From the NCBI RefSeq assembly GCF_016863335.1, contig NZ_BOOR01000086.1, positions 1-39,984 on the forward strand: 39,984 nucleotides of DNA, read 5' to 3'. Of the stretch, positions 29,326 through 36,556 are shown in pieces (within the stretch, counting starts at the first letter, position 1; each line of letters opens with the position of its first letter). The position numbers and the translations under genes are program-made. This stretch comes from Planotetraspora thailandica. GTDB taxonomy: Bacteria; Actinomycetota; Actinomycetes; Streptosporangiales; Streptosporangiaceae. The notes beneath the pieces were generated by a model. That model made no database searches, was not told the origin of the DNA, and worked only from the letters and a program-made list of their open reading frames with translations.

Positions 29326-31236
29326 ATGCCCGGAACCGGTAGGGGTGGACCCGACACAGCGATGGTGGAGGCCGCCCGCGACGGAGACCAGCGGGCACTT
29401 GACGCACTGGTGGCCGACTCCCTGCCGCTCGTGTACAACATCGTCGGCCGGGCCCTCAACGGGCACAACGACGTCGACGACGTGGTTCAGGAGACGCTGC
29501 TGCGGGTCGTGCGTGGTTTGCCCAGCCTGCGCGACGCCGGGGCGTTCCGGTCATGGCTGGTCGCCATCGCCGTACGCCAGGTGCGCGACCGAGAGCAGGA
29601 CCGCTCCGCGACGCAGAAGCGCCGGGCGGACCTGGACACCGCCGAGGAGATGCCCGACCCGGCCTCCGACTTCGCCGCTCTCACGATCTTGCGCCTCGGG
29701 CTGACCGACCAGCGCCGCGAAGTCGCCGAGGCCACCCGGTGGCTCGACCAGGGCGACCGGGGCCTGCTGGCCCTGTGGTGGCTCGAGGAGACCGGCGAGC
29801 TGCGCCGTACGGACCTGGCCGGAGCTCTCGGGTTGTCCGGCCGTCACGCCGCCGTGCGTGTCCAGCGCATGAAGGAGCAGCTGCAGATCGCGCGTACCGT
29901 CGTGCGGGCCCTGAACTCCTCGGGCTGCTCCGAGTTGCGCGCTCTCACCTGGAACTGGGACGGCGTGCCCACCTCGCTGTGGCGCAAGCGCTTCGCCCGG
30001 CACGTCCGCGAGTGCGGCGTCTGCGGGCCCACCGGCCGCGGCATGCTGCCCGTCGACCGGCTGCTCAGCGGCCTGCCGCTGCTCCCCATCCCCGCTGGAT
30101 TCGTCGTTCAGCACCTTCATGCCATCTCCCCAGCCGCCGCAGAGGCGGCCGGGCGCGCCGCTTCGCACCTTCCCCTCCCGCGAGGCGGCGCCCCCCGGGG
30201 TTCACACGCCGTTCAGCGCCCGCGCGGCGTCCTTTCCACCCTCACGCACGCCAAGGTGGCGGGCACCGCCGTCGCGGCGGCGGCCGTGGCGACCACCGGC
30301 GTCGTGGTCGCCGTGAACCTGCCTCCGAGCAAGCCGACGGCGAGCGCGGGCGTTGCGCCGCAGGCGGCCTCGACGCCCCTGCCCGCCTCTTCGCCCTCGC
30401 GGCCGGCCAAGCCGAAGCCCTCGCCGTCGCCCACGAAGAAGAAGGCCTCGCCGAAGCCGACCGTCACCAAGAAGGCCCCGCCCCCCGTCGCCGTGTCGAG
30501 CTCGGCCAAGAAGGGCGTCGGCGTGTGGACCTTCAACGGCGTCAACACGGCTCTCGCCAAGTCCGGTGCGAGCTGGTACTACACCTGGTCGACCACCCAC
30601 AACGGCGTGACCACGCCCAAGACGGCCAAGTTCGTCCCGATGATCTGGGGCGCCGACAGCGTGAACTCCACGGCACTCGCCCAGGCCAAGGCCGCCGGGC
30701 CGTACCTGCTGGGGTTCAACGAGCCCGACATGGGCTCCCAGTCGAACATGTCGGCCGACAAGGCCCTGTCCCTGTGGCCGAAGCTCATGTCGGCCGGCAA
30801 GGTGCTCGGCAGCCCGGCCGTCGCCTACGGCGGGGACACCCCCGGCGGATGGCTCGACAAATTCATGAAGGGCGCCAAGGCGAAGGGCTACCGCGTCGAC
30901 TTCATCACGCTGCACTGGTACGGCGGCGACTTCAACTCCACGCGGGCGACCTCGCAGCTCAAGGGCTACCTGCAGGCCGTCTACAACCGGTACCACAAGC
31001 CGATCTGGCTCACCGAGTACGCCCTGATCGACTTCTCCAACGGCACCCGCTTCCCCTCGGACGCGCAGCAGGCGGCGTTCGTGAAGTCGTCCACCAAGAT
31101 GCTGGCCGGTCTTCCGTACGTGCAGCGGTACGCGTGGTTCGGCATCGGCGCCAAGGACAACGAGCCCAGCAGCGGGCTGTTCAAGAGCGGGGGAGTGCCC
31201 ACGGAGGCGGGCCGGGCCTTCCAGGCGGCCCGCTGA
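29326..31236 (+). CDS. ECF sigma factor-ZAS anti-sigma-TM-GH128 fusion
   Basis: A 636-residue single-chain protein. Residues about 25-95 are sigma region 2 (LPLVYNIVGRALNGHNDVDD, VVQETLLRVVRG, FRSWLVAIAVRQVRDRE); about 125-192 are sigma region 4 (LTDQRREVAEATRWL, TDLAGALGLSGRHAAVRVQR). Residues 201-233 carry Cys-x24-His-x3-Cys-x2-Cys (C201, H226, C230, C233), the zinc-binding anti-sigma (ZAS) signature. A transmembrane helix follows (about 311-330), then a Ser/Pro/Lys/Thr linker (332-395). Residues about 396-636 are a GH128/Asl1-like glycoside hydrolase domain with FNEPDMG (acid/base candidate E466), TLHWYGGDFN and WLTEYALIDF (nucleophile candidate E564), both glutamates intact. The topology puts sigma inside and GH outside. 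ATG 29326 was chosen because sigma homology begins just after it. Confidence 0.88.
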   Translation: MPGTGRGGPDTAMVEAARDGDQRALDALVADSLPLVYNIVGRALNGHNDVDDVVQETLLRVVRGLPSLRDAGAFRSWLVAIAVRQVRDREQDRSATQKRRADLDTAEEMPDPASDFAALTILRLGLTDQRREVAEATRWLDQGDRGLLALWWLEETGELRRTDLAGALGLSGRHAAVRVQRMKEQLQIARTVVRALNSSGCSELRALTWNWDGVPTSLWRKRFARHVRECGVCGPTGRGMLPVDRLLSGLPLLPIPAGFVVQHLHAISPAAAEAAGRAASHLPLPRGGAPRGSHAVQRPRGVLSTLTHAKVAGTAVAAAAVATTGVVVAVNLPPSKPTASAGVAPQAASTPLPASSPSRPAKPKPSPSPTKKKASPKPTVTKKAPPPVAVSSSAKKGVGVWTFNGVNTALAKSGASWYYTWSTTHNGVTTPKTAKFVPMIWGADSVNSTALAQAKAAGPYLLGFNEPDMGSQSNMSADKALSLWPKLMSAGKVLGSPAVAYGGDTPGGWLDKFMKGAKAKGYRVDFITLHWYGGDFNSTRATSQLKGYLQAVYNRYHKPIWLTEYALIDFSNGTRFPSDAQQAAFVKSSTKMLAGLPYVQRYAWFGIGAKDNEPSSGLFKSGGVPTEAGRAFQAAR

Positions 31237-31252
31237 CCCGCGGTTTTCGCCG

Positions 31253-31279
31253 GGCCGGCGGTCGCGGTGACCGCCGGCC
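31253..31279. terminator. bidirectional hairpin terminator
   Basis: GGCCGGCGGTC (31253-31263) pairs perfectly with GACCGCCGGCC (31269-31279) around a 5-base loop. It sits between the stops of two convergent genes, the sigma-GH128 fusion (31236) and the VOC protein (31288). It likely ends transcription from both sides. Confidence 0.75.
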
Positions 31280-31287
31280 TTGCGACG

Positions 31288-31716
31288 TCAGGCGAAGTCC
31301 TCGGGCGTGAACGCCTTCGGCTCGACCAGGACGAGCCAGTTGCCCGTGTTGTCGCGCATGACCGCCTCCACGCCGTACGGCCGGTCCGACGGCTCCTGGA
31401 GGAAGGTCACGCCCTTGGCGCTGAGCTCCTCGTAGCTCTTGCGGCAGTCGTCGACGGTCAGGCCGAGCCCGCCCATCTGGCCCTTCTCGAGCTCACGGCG
31501 GATGAAGTCGGCCGCCTCGGGGCTCAGCGGCGGCCCGGGGATCATGAGGGTGACCTCGAGTTCGGGCTGACTGGGGTGCCCGATGGTGACCCAGCGGAAC
31601 CCCTCGCCCATCGAGACGTCGGTGCGGGGCTCGAAGCCGAGGACGTCGACGTAGAAGTCGCGCGCCTTGTCCTGGTCGAGGCAGTAGACGGTGACCAGTG
31701 AGATGTTCGTAACCAT
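31288..31716 (-). CDS. VOC-family (glyoxalase/bleomycin resistance-like) protein
   Basis: A 142-residue VOC-superfamily protein made of two beta-alpha-beta-beta-beta repeats: SLVTVYCLDQDKARDFYVDV with LGFEPRTDV, then LGLTVDDCRKSYEELSAKGV and PYGVEAVMRDNTGNWLVLVE. Metal-ligand candidates include the late Glu in VLVEPK. Many such proteins are uncharacterised lyases or dioxygenase-like enzymes. It is encoded 39 bp downstream of the AraC-type regulator on the same strand, a frequent actinobacterial pair. No substrate is evident. Confidence 0.85.
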   Translation of the reverse strand: MVTNISLVTVYCLDQDKARDFYVDVLGFEPRTDVSMGEGFRWVTIGHPSQPELEVTLMIPGPPLSPEAADFIRRELEKGQMGGLGLTVDDCRKSYEELSAKGVTFLQEPSDRPYGVEAVMRDNTGNWLVLVEPKAFTPEDFA

Positions 31717-31755
31717 GGGCTCACCGTAGGGCGAAGGCGTGGCCGGGTGCTTCTC

Positions 31756-32214
31756 TCAAATTGCACCATCGGTCTCACCTGCCCTGGGGCCGCCCGCCGT
31801 ACCCGCGGGATCCATGGTCCCGCGCATGAACAGGAAACAACCGGGGACGTGCGGCCCGCCCCTGGCCGCCCACCGGTCGCGGTAGGCCGTGGGGCTCTCC
31901 CCGACGAGCTGGGAGAAGCGCGAGGAGAACGACCCCAGGCTGGCGAAACCGACCATCATGCACACCTCGGTGACCGTCAGGTTGGCCGAGCGCAGCAGAT
32001 CCTGGGCGCGCTCGATGCGGCGGCGGGTCAGATAGCGGATCGGGGTCTCACCATAGGACGCCTCGAAGCACCGGACGAGATGGAACTTCGACACCCCGGC
32101 GACCCGGGCCAGCTCGTCGAGGTCGAGCGGGTTCCGGTAGTTGCGATCGATGTGATCACGGGCGCGGCGAAGATGTGGCAGCAGGTCCACGGCCACCCTC
32201 CGGCGCTCTGTCAC
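31756..32214 (-). CDS. AraC-family transcriptional regulator
   Basis: A 152-residue regulator that is almost all DNA-binding domain: two helix-turn-helix units, LDLDELARVAGVSKFHLVRC with FEASYGETPIRYLTRRRIER, and LTVTEVCMMVGFASLGSFSS with RFSQLVGESPTAYRDR. It lacks the N-terminal sensor domain of full-length AraC proteins. The C-terminus after RDRW is a short Gly/Pro tail. It is the first gene of a two-gene unit with the VOC protein, which it probably controls. The GTG start at 32214 has GGGAAGG directly before it. Confidence 0.88.
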   Translation of the reverse strand: MTERRRVAVDLLPHLRRARDHIDRNYRNPLDLDELARVAGVSKFHLVRCFEASYGETPIRYLTRRRIERAQDLLRSANLTVTEVCMMVGFASLGSFSSRFSQLVGESPTAYRDRWAARGGPHVPGCFLFMRGTMDPAGTAGGPRAGETDGAI

Positions 32215-32307
32215 CTTCCCGAGAGTACGCGACCCGCTCGTTCGAGCATGTACAACCAGGCATAAGGTGAAAAAACGTCATAAATGGTATGGAAGGGGGA
32301 GGTGGCC

Positions 32308-32532
32308 GTGGGAGAGTTCTCCGCCTGGCACTGGCTGATCGTCGCGCTGGTGTTCGTGGTGCTTTTCGGAGCCAAGAGGCTTCCGGACAGCGCTCGTTCT
32401 CTGGGTCAGGCGTTGCGCCTGTTCAAGCAGGAGACGAGCCGGATGCATGACGAAACGCCAGGTGCGGCCCAGGGCGTACTCCCAGAATCAGAAAACCACC
32501 AACCCCCCCAGCCCCCCACCCCCTCTGCATGA
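32308..32532 (+). CDS. tatA: TatA-family protein
   Basis: A protein of about 74 residues with the TatA layout: a short N-terminus, one membrane helix (AWHWLIVALVFVVLFGAKRL), the FGAKRLPDSARSLG hinge and amphipathic helix (QALRLFKQETSRM), then a Pro/Gln tail (HQPPQPPTPSA). TatA forms the pore of the twin-arginine exporter. No tatB or tatC is nearby, so this is a stand-alone, probably extra, copy. GTG 32308 follows GGGGGAGG; an ATG at 32284 in the same frame is less likely because it lacks a ribosome-binding site. Confidence 0.82.
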   Translation: MGEFSAWHWLIVALVFVVLFGAKRLPDSARSLGQALRLFKQETSRMHDETPGAAQGVLPESENHQPPQPPTPSA

Positions 32533-32811
32533 TCACGCGGAAGGGGGGCCGAGGGAGGGTGTAACGCGTTCTTCATCTGTTGGTTTCTGGGTTGTGTGAA
32601 GTGCCCGAAATTGTTTGCCGGTCATCTCTGCAGGTCTTCCTCACGACATTTCGGGTCGTCGGCGATCCCCCACGAATCGGCTTCATTGACATAAGCAAAC
32701 CCTGATATTTCTGGATCTGTCAGATTTCGCGACGGTCCCTCTGTCGAGTGGCTCCGTCCCTGACCAGGAACCCCCCTCCTGGCCGGGGCCGCCGGCAGAA
32801 AGGCCAGGCTC

Positions 32812-33444
32812 GTGAAACGAGTCTTCGCCGGCTTCATCGCCGTCTGCGCCGCGATCGTCCTCACTGTCACCCTCGGTGCCGGGCCCGCGAGCGCCACCCC
32901 GCCCAACATCCCGTCCGCGAGCACGGCCGCCTCCCGGCTGGCCACGCTCACCGTGGCCGCCGAGTCTCACCAGTCGACCTACAACCGGGACCTGTTCCCG
33001 CACTGGATCACGATCTCCGGCGCCTGCAACACCCGCGAGCAGGTGCTGAAGCGCGACGGGACAGGCGTCACGACCGACTCCAGCTGCGCGGCCACCTCCG
33101 GCTCGTGGTACAGCCCCTACGACGGCGCCACCTGGTCCGCGGCCTCCGATGTCGACATCGACCACATGGTGCCGCTGGCCGAGGCATGGCGTTCCGGCGC
33201 CTGGGCCTGGACGACGGCGCAGCGCCAGGCGTACGCCAACGACCTCGGCGGTCCCGAGCTCTGGGCTGTCACCGACAACGTCAACCAGGCCAAGGGCGAC
33301 CAGGATCCCTCGACGTGGAAGCCCTCGCGCACCGCGTTCTGGTGCACCTACGCCCGCGCCTGGATTCAGGTGAAGTGGTACTACAACCTGACCGTCCAGA
33401 GCAGTGAGAAGAGCGCGCTGACCAGCATGCTCGGCTCCTGCTGA
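32812..33444 (+). CDS. exported HNH-family nuclease (GmrSD C-terminal/DUF1524-like)
   Basis: A 210-residue protein with a Sec signal peptide (VFAGFIAVCAAIVLTVTLGA, cleavage probably after GPASA, residue 28). The mature domain carries the DUF1524-type HNH motif: DVDIDHMVPLAEAW (D117, H118), GPELWAVTDNVNQAKGDQDP and STWKPSRTAFWC, with Asn and Lys in the metal-finger positions. Paired cysteines (72/92 and 178/210) would form disulfides outside the cell. Secreted proteins of this family in actinomycetes are thought to degrade extracellular DNA. The 279-bp gap upstream is AT-richer and holds its promoter. A strong terminator follows. Confidence 0.88.
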   Translation: MKRVFAGFIAVCAAIVLTVTLGAGPASATPPNIPSASTAASRLATLTVAAESHQSTYNRDLFPHWITISGACNTREQVLKRDGTGVTTDSSCAATSGSWYSPYDGATWSAASDVDIDHMVPLAEAWRSGAWAWTTAQRQAYANDLGGPELWAVTDNVNQAKGDQDPSTWKPSRTAFWCTYARAWIQVKWYYNLTVQSSEKSALTSMLGSC

Positions 33445-33452
33445 CGTGCCCA

Positions 33453-33488
33453 GCCGGTACGGCTCCCGCGGGCGGGAGTCGTACCGGC
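33453..33488. terminator. long hairpin terminator after the nuclease gene
   Basis: A 16-bp stem: 33453-33468 (GCCGGTACGGCTCCCG) pairs with 33473-33488 with one G-U pair and a CGGG tetraloop. It starts 8 bp after the nuclease stop codon. There is no T-run, as expected for high-GC actinomycetes. Confidence 0.8.
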
Positions 33489-33591
33489 GCGACCGTGCCC
33501 CAGGTCGGAGCCGCCCCGTCGGAGGCCGTTGCCGTGGCCGTTACCGTGTGGCCGGTAGCGTTGGTGATATTGCGAGAAAGGGGGCCTCGCG

Positions 33592-34038
33592 ATGACGGAG
33601 GCGCGCGCCGTCGTCACCCGGCTGGTCGCCGCGATCAACGACCATGATCTCGAAGCGGCCATGCGCTGCTATACCCCCGCGGCCGCGGCGGTGGGTCCCC
33701 AAGGGGTGGCGGACGGCGTCGAGGAGATCGCCTTCTACCACACACACATGTGGGAGGCGTTCCCCGACCTGCACATGACGGTCTGGGAGACCGTCGCCGA
33801 GGGCGACCTCGTGGTGCTGGAGGCAACGGTCGCCGGCACCCACAGCGGCCCGTTCCTCCTGCCCGGCGGCGAGCCGCTGGAGCCGAGCGGCAAGTCCATC
33901 AGCGTGCGCTACTGCTGGACGTTCACCGTCGAGGCGGACGTGATCGTCGCGCAACGCGTCTACTACGACCAGCTGGAGATGTACTCCCAGCTCGGCGCAC
34001 ACATGGAGCCCGATGACCCGGGAACCCGAGGGCAGTAG
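33592..34038 (+). CDS. SnoaL-like ester cyclase-family protein
   Basis: A 148-residue SnoaL/NTF2-fold protein: RAVVTRLVAAINDHDLEAAM, RCYTPAAAAVGPQGVADG, HMWEAFPDLHMTVWETVAEG and WTFTVEADVIVAQRVYYDQL. The PDLHM and late YYDQLEM motifs are those of the ester cyclase-annotated branch. It could be an isomerase, cyclase or limonene-epoxide-hydrolase-like enzyme; no partner gene indicates which. AAAGGGGG lies upstream of the ATG. The next gene begins 9 bp after its stop, so the two may be co-transcribed. Confidence 0.8.
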   Translation: MTEARAVVTRLVAAINDHDLEAAMRCYTPAAAAVGPQGVADGVEEIAFYHTHMWEAFPDLHMTVWETVAEGDLVVLEATVAGTHSGPFLLPGGEPLEPSGKSISVRYCWTFTVEADVIVAQRVYYDQLEMYSQLGAHMEPDDPGTRGQ

Positions 34039-34047
34039 CATCGCGGA

Positions 34048-35256
34048 ATGCGATTAAGGACTGGCGTCATCATCGCCGTCGCGCTGGTTCTGGTCGTCGC
34101 GGCGGCCGGCGTGTGGCGCTGGACGGCCCGCCCGACGTCCCCCGACGCGGCGGCGCCGGTCACGGCGGCCGAGGCGGGGGTCCAGGCGAGGGCGGAGCCG
34201 GGGCCGAGCGCGACGCCGTACCGGGATCCGAGGCCCCCGCTCACGCGGGTCAAGCCGCGCCTGCCGTCCTTCACGGCGGGCAACCCCAACGGGCGGGCAG
34301 CGGTCCCCGCGGAGGCGCGTGCCGCGGACATCTCGCATCCCACCCGTGTGATCGGCGACGGCACGCCGGAAAGCTGCACGTCGAAGGCCGTCGTGGCCGC
34401 GGTCGCGACGGGAGGCGTGATCACTTTCTCCTGCGGCCCCGACCCTGTGACGATCACGATGACGGCCACCGCGAAAGTCCGCAACGCCAGCCCCACCGTC
34501 GTCCTCGACGGGGGAGGCAAGGTGACGCTGAGCGGCGGCGGCAAGCGGCGCATCCTGTACATGAACACCTGTGACCAGGCCCAGGGCTGGACGACCTCGC
34601 ACTGCGACGATCAGGAGCAGCCGCGGCTCACCGTCCAGAACCTGACCTTCGCGGACGGCGACGCCACGGGTCAGACGGTCGACGGGGGCGGCGGCGGAGC
34701 GATCTTCGTGCGCGGAGGCCGGCTGAAGGTGGTCAATTCGCGTTTCATCCGCAACCGGTGCGACTCGACGGGTCCCGACCTCGGCGGAGCGGCCATCCGG
34801 GTGCTGGACCAGTCGCGCGACCTGCCGGTCTACGTCGTCCACAGCACGTTCGGAGGGTCGCCGGGCCTGGGCGGCGTCTGCTCCAACGGCGGGGCGCTGA
34901 GCAGCATCGGGGTCTCCTGGACCATCCTGAACAGCGTCCTGACCGGCAACAAAGCAATCGGGCGCGGCGCGAACCCGGCACGCGCCGGCACTCCCGGCGG
35001 AGGCAGCGGCGGAGCCGTCTACACCGACGGGAACACCTTCACCGTACGGATCGCCGGGTCGATCGTGGAGGACAACCAGGCCAGGGAGGGCGGAGGGGCG
35101 GTCTTCTTCGTCAGCAACGACCTCACCGGCACCATGCGGATCGACGGCTCGACGTTGCGCCGCAACCCCAGCGCCGGATTCGAGACGCCGGGATATCCCG
35201 GCATCTTCTTTCGCGGCGCCCACGACCCCACGGTGGTCTCCTCTACCGTCAAATGA
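34048..35256 (+). CDS. exported or membrane-anchored beta-helix protein
   Basis: A 402-residue protein with an N-terminal hydrophobic anchor or signal (TGVIIAVALVLVVAAAGVWR), a disordered Pro/Ala linker to about residue 95, then a right-handed parallel beta-helix. The rungs are visible: TVVLDGGGKVTLSGGGKRRI, LTVQNLTFADGDATG, GGGGGAIFVRGGRLKVVNSR, GGALSSIGVSWTILNSVLTG and GGGAVFFVSNDL. GGAI or GGAVF turns of this kind occur in CSLREA/Pmp-like choice-of-anchor proteins. No polysaccharide lyase active site is evident. It is likely a surface adhesin or binding scaffold. Confidence 0.75.
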   Translation: MRLRTGVIIAVALVLVVAAAGVWRWTARPTSPDAAAPVTAAEAGVQARAEPGPSATPYRDPRPPLTRVKPRLPSFTAGNPNGRAAVPAEARAADISHPTRVIGDGTPESCTSKAVVAAVATGGVITFSCGPDPVTITMTATAKVRNASPTVVLDGGGKVTLSGGGKRRILYMNTCDQAQGWTTSHCDDQEQPRLTVQNLTFADGDATGQTVDGGGGGAIFVRGGRLKVVNSRFIRNRCDSTGPDLGGAAIRVLDQSRDLPVYVVHSTFGGSPGLGGVCSNGGALSSIGVSWTILNSVLTGNKAIGRGANPARAGTPGGGSGGAVYTDGNTFTVRIAGSIVEDNQAREGGGAVFFVSNDLTGTMRIDGSTLRRNPSAGFETPGYPGIFFRGAHDPTVVSSTVK

Positions 35257-35393
35257 CCGGGGATGCATGTGTTCTGGAGTCCTGGGCGTACCGATTCGCA
35301 GCTTTGACGTGACACTGGCCGTCGGCGCCTGATCGCACCGCAGGTCGGCACCTAGCGTTTTCCTCGAACCGTCCATGACTCGGGGGAAGACAA

Positions 35394-36506
35394 ATGCCGA
35401 TCAGTACCGCCGTCATCACCGCCGCGCTCCTGGCCGGACCCGCGGCCCCGGCCGCCGACCCGGTGCCCGTGGAGCACAGGAGCATCGCAACGAAGGCCGA
35501 TCGGGCCGTCAAACACGACCGGCCCAAGTGGCACGACAAGAAGGTCGCCCACCAGTCCGGGCGCGATCTGGAGTCCGCGCCGCAGGCGCCGTCCGCACCC
35601 ACGGACACCACCGGCAGCGACACCACGGACAGCCCTGACTCCCCCGGTGACTCCGCCTCCGACTCGTTCAGCTCCAAGTCGTCCTTCCAGAAGGCGACCT
35701 CGTGGTCGAGCGACCCCCACGCGGGCGGCAACTCCGACGTGAAGGTCAAGCGCGGGAAGTTCGTGCACGAGGGGCGCCACCCGAGGAAGGGCGCCGCCAA
35801 GTCGGTGCGTGCCTCGGCGTCCAGGAATGACCATGACGTCACCAAGCACGTCCAGGCGCCGTCGGTGAAGGCCCCGTCGTTGAAGGCGCCGGCCGCCAAG
35901 GCCCCCGCGCCCGAGGTCAAGGCTCCTACGCCGGCCGCCAAGGCCCCGGCGCCGGAGGTCACGACCACGGAGGGCGGCGTGCCGCAGGCGAAGGCTCCGG
36001 CCGCGAAGGTTCCCGCCGCGGCGCCCGAGGCCAAGGCTCCGGCCGCGAAGGCCCCAACCGCCGCACCCGTGGCCAAGGCGCCTGCCGCCAAGACTCCGGT
36101 ACAGGCTTCCGAGATCGCCCCCAAGGCATCCGAAGTGAAGGCGCCTGAGAGCGTCGCGGCTCCCGTCACCGCCAAGAAGAAGGCGCTCGCCACCGCGGAG
36201 GAGACTGAGGCGGCACCGGTCGAGGCATCCGCCTCCAGCTCCCGTCCCCGGGACGTGGTCATCAACCCGACCGCGGGCATCATGCCGCTCAGCAGCGGCC
36301 CGTACGCCCTGCCGCTGGGGCCGGGCATCCAGCGGGCCCGGTCGGGCTTCGCCCACGCACATCACGCACATCACGCGCACCACGCCAACCACGCCAACCA
36401 CGCCAACCACGCCAACCACGCCAACCACGCCAACCACGCCCACAACGCGAGCAAGAACCACGGGAAGCGGGCTCACAAGGACAATGCCTCGCCCGACAAG
36501 GCCTGA
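35394..36506 (+). CDS. exported low-complexity Ala/Lys/Pro and His/Asn repeat protein
   Basis: A 370-residue protein. A short hydrophobic N-terminus (PISTAVITAALLAGPAAPAA) looks like a signal peptide. Residues about 25-150 are polar, with Ser/Asp-rich stretches. Residues about 155-270 are an imperfect KAPA/KAPAA/PEVKAP repeat resembling histone H1-like or PEVK-type tails. Near the C-terminus are His-rich (AHHAHHAHH) and six Asn-His-Ala units, encoded by a 9-bp tandem DNA repeat. It keeps one reading frame throughout despite the repeats. I recognise no family. Possible roles are cell-wall spacer, polyanion binding or metal binding by His. GGGGGAAG precedes the ATG. Confidence 0.7.
   Translation: MPISTAVITAALLAGPAAPAADPVPVEHRSIATKADRAVKHDRPKWHDKKVAHQSGRDLESAPQAPSAPTDTTGSDTTDSPDSPGDSASDSFSSKSSFQKATSWSSDPHAGGNSDVKVKRGKFVHEGRHPRKGAAKSVRASASRNDHDVTKHVQAPSVKAPSLKAPAAKAPAPEVKAPTPAAKAPAPEVTTTEGGVPQAKAPAAKVPAAAPEAKAPAAKAPTAAPVAKAPAAKTPVQASEIAPKASEVKAPESVAAPVTAKKKALATAEETEAAPVEASASSSRPRDVVINPTAGIMPLSSGPYALPLGPGIQRARSGFAHAHHAHHAHHANHANHANHANHANHANHAHNASKNHGKRAHKDNASPDKA
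36381..36434. repeat. six tandem 9-bp units CACGCCAAC
   Basis: Six exact copies of CACGCCAAC (His-Ala-Asn) run from 36381 to 36434, flanked by degenerate copies from about 36353 and to 36443. The unit is a multiple of three, so copy-number change would keep the frame of the surrounding gene. It is a candidate for length variation between strains. Confidence 0.9.
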
Positions 36507-36526
36507 TCGTCGCCGACGAGGCCGAC

Positions 36527-36556
36527 GGGGGTGAGCCGGAGCGCCGGCTCACCCCC
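36527..36556. terminator. perfect 13-bp hairpin between convergent genes
   Basis: GGGGGTGAGCCGG (36527-36539) pairs perfectly with CCGGCTCACCCCC (36544-36556) around an AGCG loop. It overlaps the stop codon of the minus-strand UTRA gene and follows the plus-strand repeat-protein gene by 20 bp, so it can terminate both. Confidence 0.75.

Noticed and set aside
29553-31310. 585-residue plus-strand frame inside the sigma-GH128 gene
   Set aside because: Arg/Pro/Gly-rich shadow in another frame, with no motif; the real frame shows five recognisable segments.
32686-32712. TTGACA followed by GATATT before the nuclease gene as a promoter
   Set aside because: TTGACA is a perfect minus-35 but the GATATT is only 12 bp away, and no acceptable minus-10 lies at 16-19 bp.
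36353-36443. Short regular repeats that might suggest a CRISPR array
   Set aside because: Nine-bp units without spacers, in frame within a coding sequence, and no cas genes.
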